A stretch of 8,937 nucleotides of DNA from Candidatus Bathyarchaeota archaeon. GTDB lineage: Archaea; Thermoproteota; Bathyarchaeia; Bathyarchaeales; WAQA01. Position 1 is the first letter of the stretch. Every line of letters starts with the position of its first letter. Under the pieces are notes generated by a model that saw only the letters and a program-made list of their open reading frames with translations, was not told the origin of the DNA and made no database searches. A program made the translations under genes and the position numbers. Shown one piece after another: positions 6,689-8,937 of the stretch. The stretch is taken from NCBI GenBank assembly GCA_015520475.1, contig WAQA01000051.1, positions 1 to 8,937 on the forward strand. Reading direction: 5' to 3'.

Positions 6689-8040
6689 CTGATTTCTCTC
6701 CCGCTAAGCTCCATAAGCCTCGTTTCGTATTCTTCCTTAAGTTTCCGGTAAAGTTTGTACTCTACGAGGCCGCTGTTATACATGCTCTCTAGCTTCAACA
6801 GCATATTCTTATATTTCCTGATTTCAAGCGGCCTCTTCAGTTTTCTCCTCTCCAACAATAAAGATAATATTATTAGTGGTGAGGAAACGGCGAATATGAG
6901 CGTCCATATGCTGGTTTGAATGTTGCATCTAACCTTTAAGACGGTGTCGTCCTTAAGGTTGAAGTTTAATGTGGCCGAGTATATTCCAGACTGAATATGC
7001 AGTTCATATAGTCCTGAGGGTAAAAGTATGGATGCGCGGCCGCTGCTGTCGCTTTCAATTCCTATAGAGAAACCAGCATATCTCCTCATAGTTATCTTCT
7101 TTTTAATTTCCACTTTTGCATCTGGTAATGGATTTCCAAATGGATCAAATATGCTAATCGACAGGTTATATACTGGGCTTTTTATCGTTAAGTATCTATC
7201 TTTATGGGTGTCTATGATCCCGGACCAAACCTCGGATCCCATCCAGACAATGGATACTGTGTAATTGTCGAGGTATAGAGGATATAGATTTACATGTCCA
7301 TCCTTGTTGGAGAATCCTCTGAATACTATCTGTCCTGATCCGTCCAGTATGTGTACAGATGCGTTTTTGAGTGGTTTCCCAGTCTCCGTCATTATATTAA
7401 TTCTTAAATTGGTTACGTTAACCTCAAATCTTAACTTTTTGTCTCCCTGTAAATTCACGGTTATATCCCCAACTGGTCTGCTGGCCATCACTATCATCCT
7501 ATATGTACCGTTAAATAGGCCTCTGAAGATTACGGTTCCGTTTGAGTCTGTTCTTGAAGTGCTCACCAGCACACCAATTCTATTCTTTAAAATTGTAAGA
7601 TTTCCTGTGAGGTTTTGAAGTACTTGATCATATAGTAGAACAATGTATCCCTGTAATGGATTCCCTTCTTGATCAACTATTGTAGCTTCGAGGTTGCCTG
7701 TCCATGCCTTTATAACTATTATTCCTTCAGTCCCTGTGATGTTGATTTTTCTATAACCTACGGTTCTATTTCCCTTCATCACGTATATGCTGTATCTTCC
7801 AGGGTTTAATGTTAAATTGGCATATCCAGTTTTATTCGTTAAAACGGCCTTTATGAATGTTCCATTTGGATAATACACGTTTATGCCTAATATTCCATTT
7901 ATCTCTCTCCCCATATGATCTCTTATGGAGAATATTATTCTACTTCCTTCTTTTGTTGGTTTGCCCTCCGCCGGAGAGGACATGGGAAGCATCAGTAAAA
8001 GTAGTAGGGTGAGCATCAGGGTTCTTTCGATATGTTTCAT
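6685..8040 (-). CDS. Secreted, membrane-anchored protein with about four carboxypeptidase-regulatory-like beta-sandwich domains (protein B)
   Basis: A 451-residue single-pass surface protein. Signal peptide at about 1-25 (LMLTLLLLLMLPM, then SSPAEG). Four repeats follow with a recurring pattern of a D/G-x-P-L turn and a later D/K-x-G-x strand, near residues 35-110, 115-207, 209-288 and 290-370; examples are DQEGNPLQGY, TGKPLKNASV and DPFGNPLPDAKV. This is the carboxypeptidase-regulatory-like, Ig-type fold common in archaeal surface proteins, and no enzymatic motif is seen. One transmembrane helix at about 377-396 ends in ERRKLKR, placing the 55-residue tail in the cytosol. The tail holds the shared motif MYNSGLVEYKLYRKL at 420-434. 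Thirteen N-X-S/T sequons lie in the outer part and none in the tail. The start is ATG 8040, nine codons inside a longer frame, because it overlaps the upstream TGA as ATGA and has a well-placed GAGGGAG site. It probably partners the permease encoded next. Confidence 0.85.
   Translation of the reverse strand: MKHIERTLMLTLLLLLMLPMSSPAEGKPTKEGSRIIFSIRDHMGREINGILGINVYYPNGTFIKAVLTNKTGYANLTLNPGRYSIYVMKGNRTVGYRKINITGTEGIIVIKAWTGNLEATIVDQEGNPLQGYIVLLYDQVLQNLTGNLTILKNRIGVLVSTSRTDSNGTVIFRGLFNGTYRMIVMASRPVGDITVNLQGDKKLRFEVNVTNLRINIMTETGKPLKNASVHILDGSGQIVFRGFSNKDGHVNLYPLYLDNYTVSIVWMGSEVWSGIIDTHKDRYLTIKSPVYNLSISIFDPFGNPLPDAKVEIKKKITMRRYAGFSIGIESDSSGRASILLPSGLYELHIQSGIYSATLNFNLKDDTVLKVRCNIQTSIWTLIFAVSSPLIILSLLLERRKLKRPLEIRKYKNMLLKLESMYNSGLVEYKLYRKLKEEYETRLMELSGREIR
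6696..6702 (-). promoter_or_regulatory. Shine-Dalgarno site of the permease gene, at an ATGA overlap
   Basis: GGGAGAG on the minus strand lies seven bases before ATG 6688. The ATG overlaps the TGA of the upstream gene in the sequence ATGA (6688-6685). The arrangement fixes the permease start and suggests coupled translation. Confidence 0.65.
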
Positions 8041-8927
8041 GGAGTCTCCCTCAAGAGCTCTAGACATCTAAAGATTTTCATGTCGACATCGTTTATGTAT
8101 CTCCTCAGATTAGATATCTTCTCTTCAATCTTCTTAAGTGTCCCTTTAAGGTTGCTTATCTTATACTCGTAGATGCTCTGATTGAACTCTCCGACAGCAA
8201 ATCTAACTTCAACCTCCTTAATCTTCTCCTTTATCTGTGAAGCTTTAAACTCTAAGTTTATAACCTCTTCAATCTTATTTCGTCTAATAGATGACCATCT
8301 ATCAGTAATCATGTTCATTCTCTGCTTGCATAAGGATTTTGCTCTCTCAATTCCATCTGATCCTCCGCTTGTAGCTCCATCGCTCCACTTGACCGATGAG
8401 AGGTAATGGCTGAGTATTGTAACTTCATCTTCAATCGTTAAGTATGAAAGTGCCCTATCTATTCTAGATATGATCTCTTCCCATCTGTGGATTGGTGAGG
8501 ATACCCTCTTTACATGTGATTCTCCCTTCACCATCTTCAGGTATAGGTCGCTCTCCACAGCCTTCATCCTAATCCTTTCTTTGGTCCATTCAAGTTTGGC
8601 TTTTGCCTTAGCTGTCTCCAGAATCTCCCTTAGATTGAAGATTCTATCAACTAGGAATGAGAGGCTGTTGCTCAGCTCCTTCATTATAGACTGGTATACG
8701 CTGCCTGTTATCTCTCCCCTCTTAAACATCTTGGATAACTCGTCAATCTTCATCGATACTTCCTTAATCTCATCTATGTATGATCTGAAGTCTTTCATGA
8801 CATTTCCAACTTCTTCCTCTATCTCCTCAATTGACACTCTCAGGAAGAGGTATGGTTCCTTCTCCTGTTTAGCCGTCTGAAAATTGTCCAGTCTACTCTG
8901 GGGGATAGCTCTCTCTCTTCCGTACAA
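8037..8927 (-). CDS. Cytosolic coiled-coil protein (protein A), possibly truncated at its 5' end by the window edge
   Basis: I do not recognise a named family. The visible 296 residues contain no signal peptide or membrane segment and are almost all helical, rich in Glu, Lys, Ile and Leu. Two coiled-coil halves (about 30-130 and 205-285) flank a less regular middle with a Gly/Ser-rich patch (DGATSGGSDG, 183-192). Each half carries the shared motif: MFKRGEITGSVYQSI at 67-81 and RFAVGEFNQSIYEYK at 242-256. TTG 8927 is the first possible start seen, but the frame remains open to the edge, the first 25 residues look like a polar linker, and no Shine-Dalgarno is visible in the ten bases beyond, so the true start may lie outside. 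Its stop overlaps the start of protein B. By context it is a cytosolic partner of B and C. The helix-turn-helix layout recalls CdvA-like and SHOCT-like regions, but I would not assign either. Confidence 0.7.
   Translation of the reverse strand: MYGRERAIPQSRLDNFQTAKQEKEPYLFLRVSIEEIEEEVGNVMKDFRSYIDEIKEVSMKIDELSKMFKRGEITGSVYQSIMKELSNSLSFLVDRIFNLREILETAKAKAKLEWTKERIRMKAVESDLYLKMVKGESHVKRVSSPIHRWEEIISRIDRALSYLTIEDEVTILSHYLSSVKWSDGATSGGSDGIERAKSLCKQRMNMITDRWSSIRRNKIEEVINLEFKASQIKEKIKEVEVRFAVGEFNQSIYEYKISNLKGTLKKIEEKISNLRRYINDVDMKIFRCLELLRETP
8046..8052 (-). promoter_or_regulatory. Shine-Dalgarno site of protein B, at an ATGA overlap
   Basis: GAGGGAG on the minus strand lies five bases before ATG 8040 (eight if only GAGG pairs). 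The ATG overlaps the stop codon of the upstream gene in ATGA (8040-8037). This decides the start of protein B in favour of 8040 over the in-frame upstream ATG at 8067. Confidence 0.65.
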
Positions 8928-8937
8928 ATTGTTGTTA

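Noticed and set aside
8041..8067. Nine-residue extension of protein B from ATG 8067
   Set aside because: It would put a charged stretch ahead of the signal peptide. ATG 8040 overlaps the upstream stop as ATGA and has a well-spaced Shine-Dalgarno.
8037..8927. Protein A as the cell-division protein CdvA
   Set aside because: Only the general coiled-coil and hairpin look is shared. No N-terminal PRC-barrel is visible and no ESCRT-like cdvB or cdvC gene is near in the window.
1..8937. CRISPR arrays, tRNA or rRNA genes, insertion sequences and terminal repeats
   Set aside because: No regularly spaced direct repeats, cloverleaf pattern, transposase motif or inverted-repeat ends were found by reading both strands; almost all of the window is coding.

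Overview
The window looks archaeal. It carries the archaeal/eukaryotic-type ribosomal protein eS1 (S3Ae), a seryl-tRNA synthetase with archaeal-style sequence signatures, archaeal TATA boxes (TTTAAATA) placed correctly upstream of two divergent genes, and GGTG/GAGG-type Shine-Dalgarno sequences. Arginine is mostly AGA/AGG, isoleucine often ATA, and coding strands are purine-rich. This suggests, without proving, a thermophilic archaeon, perhaps of the TACK branch. Nothing here fixes the genus. No RNA genes, CRISPR arrays, insertion sequences or other mobile elements were seen.

Layout: (1) Positions 1-789, minus strand: rps3ae (eS1), followed downstream by the start of an overlapping small gene that runs off the left edge. 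(2) Positions 790-998: a divergent promoter region serving rps3ae leftwards and serS rightwards. (3) Positions 999-3292, plus strand: serS, then a PfkB-family sugar kinase 38 bases later, probably co-transcribed. (4) Positions 3293-3310: an 18-base convergent junction. (5) Positions 3311-8937, minus strand: three tightly coupled genes, transcribed from the right edge leftwards. They encode a cytosolic coiled-coil protein (A, 296+ aa), a secreted and membrane-anchored protein with about four beta-sandwich domains (B, 451 aa), and a very large FtsX/MacB-type permease (C, 1125 aa). Both junctions are ATGA start/stop overlaps, each preceded by a good Shine-Dalgarno sequence.

The left half is housekeeping. 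The right half is the interesting part. A, B and C have very different architectures, but all carry the same short motif in predicted cytosolic helical regions: aromatic, then Gly at +3, a hydrophobic residue at +5 and Tyr at +10. It occurs twice in A, once in B's cytosolic tail and once in C's. B and C also share a carboxypeptidase-regulatory-like beta-sandwich on the outer face. I infer that they form one membrane-spanning complex. No ABC ATPase is encoded in the window, so the ATPase that an FtsX/MacB-type permease normally needs would lie beyond the right edge or elsewhere in the genome, unless this permease works without one. The substrate and function of the system cannot be read from the sequence.
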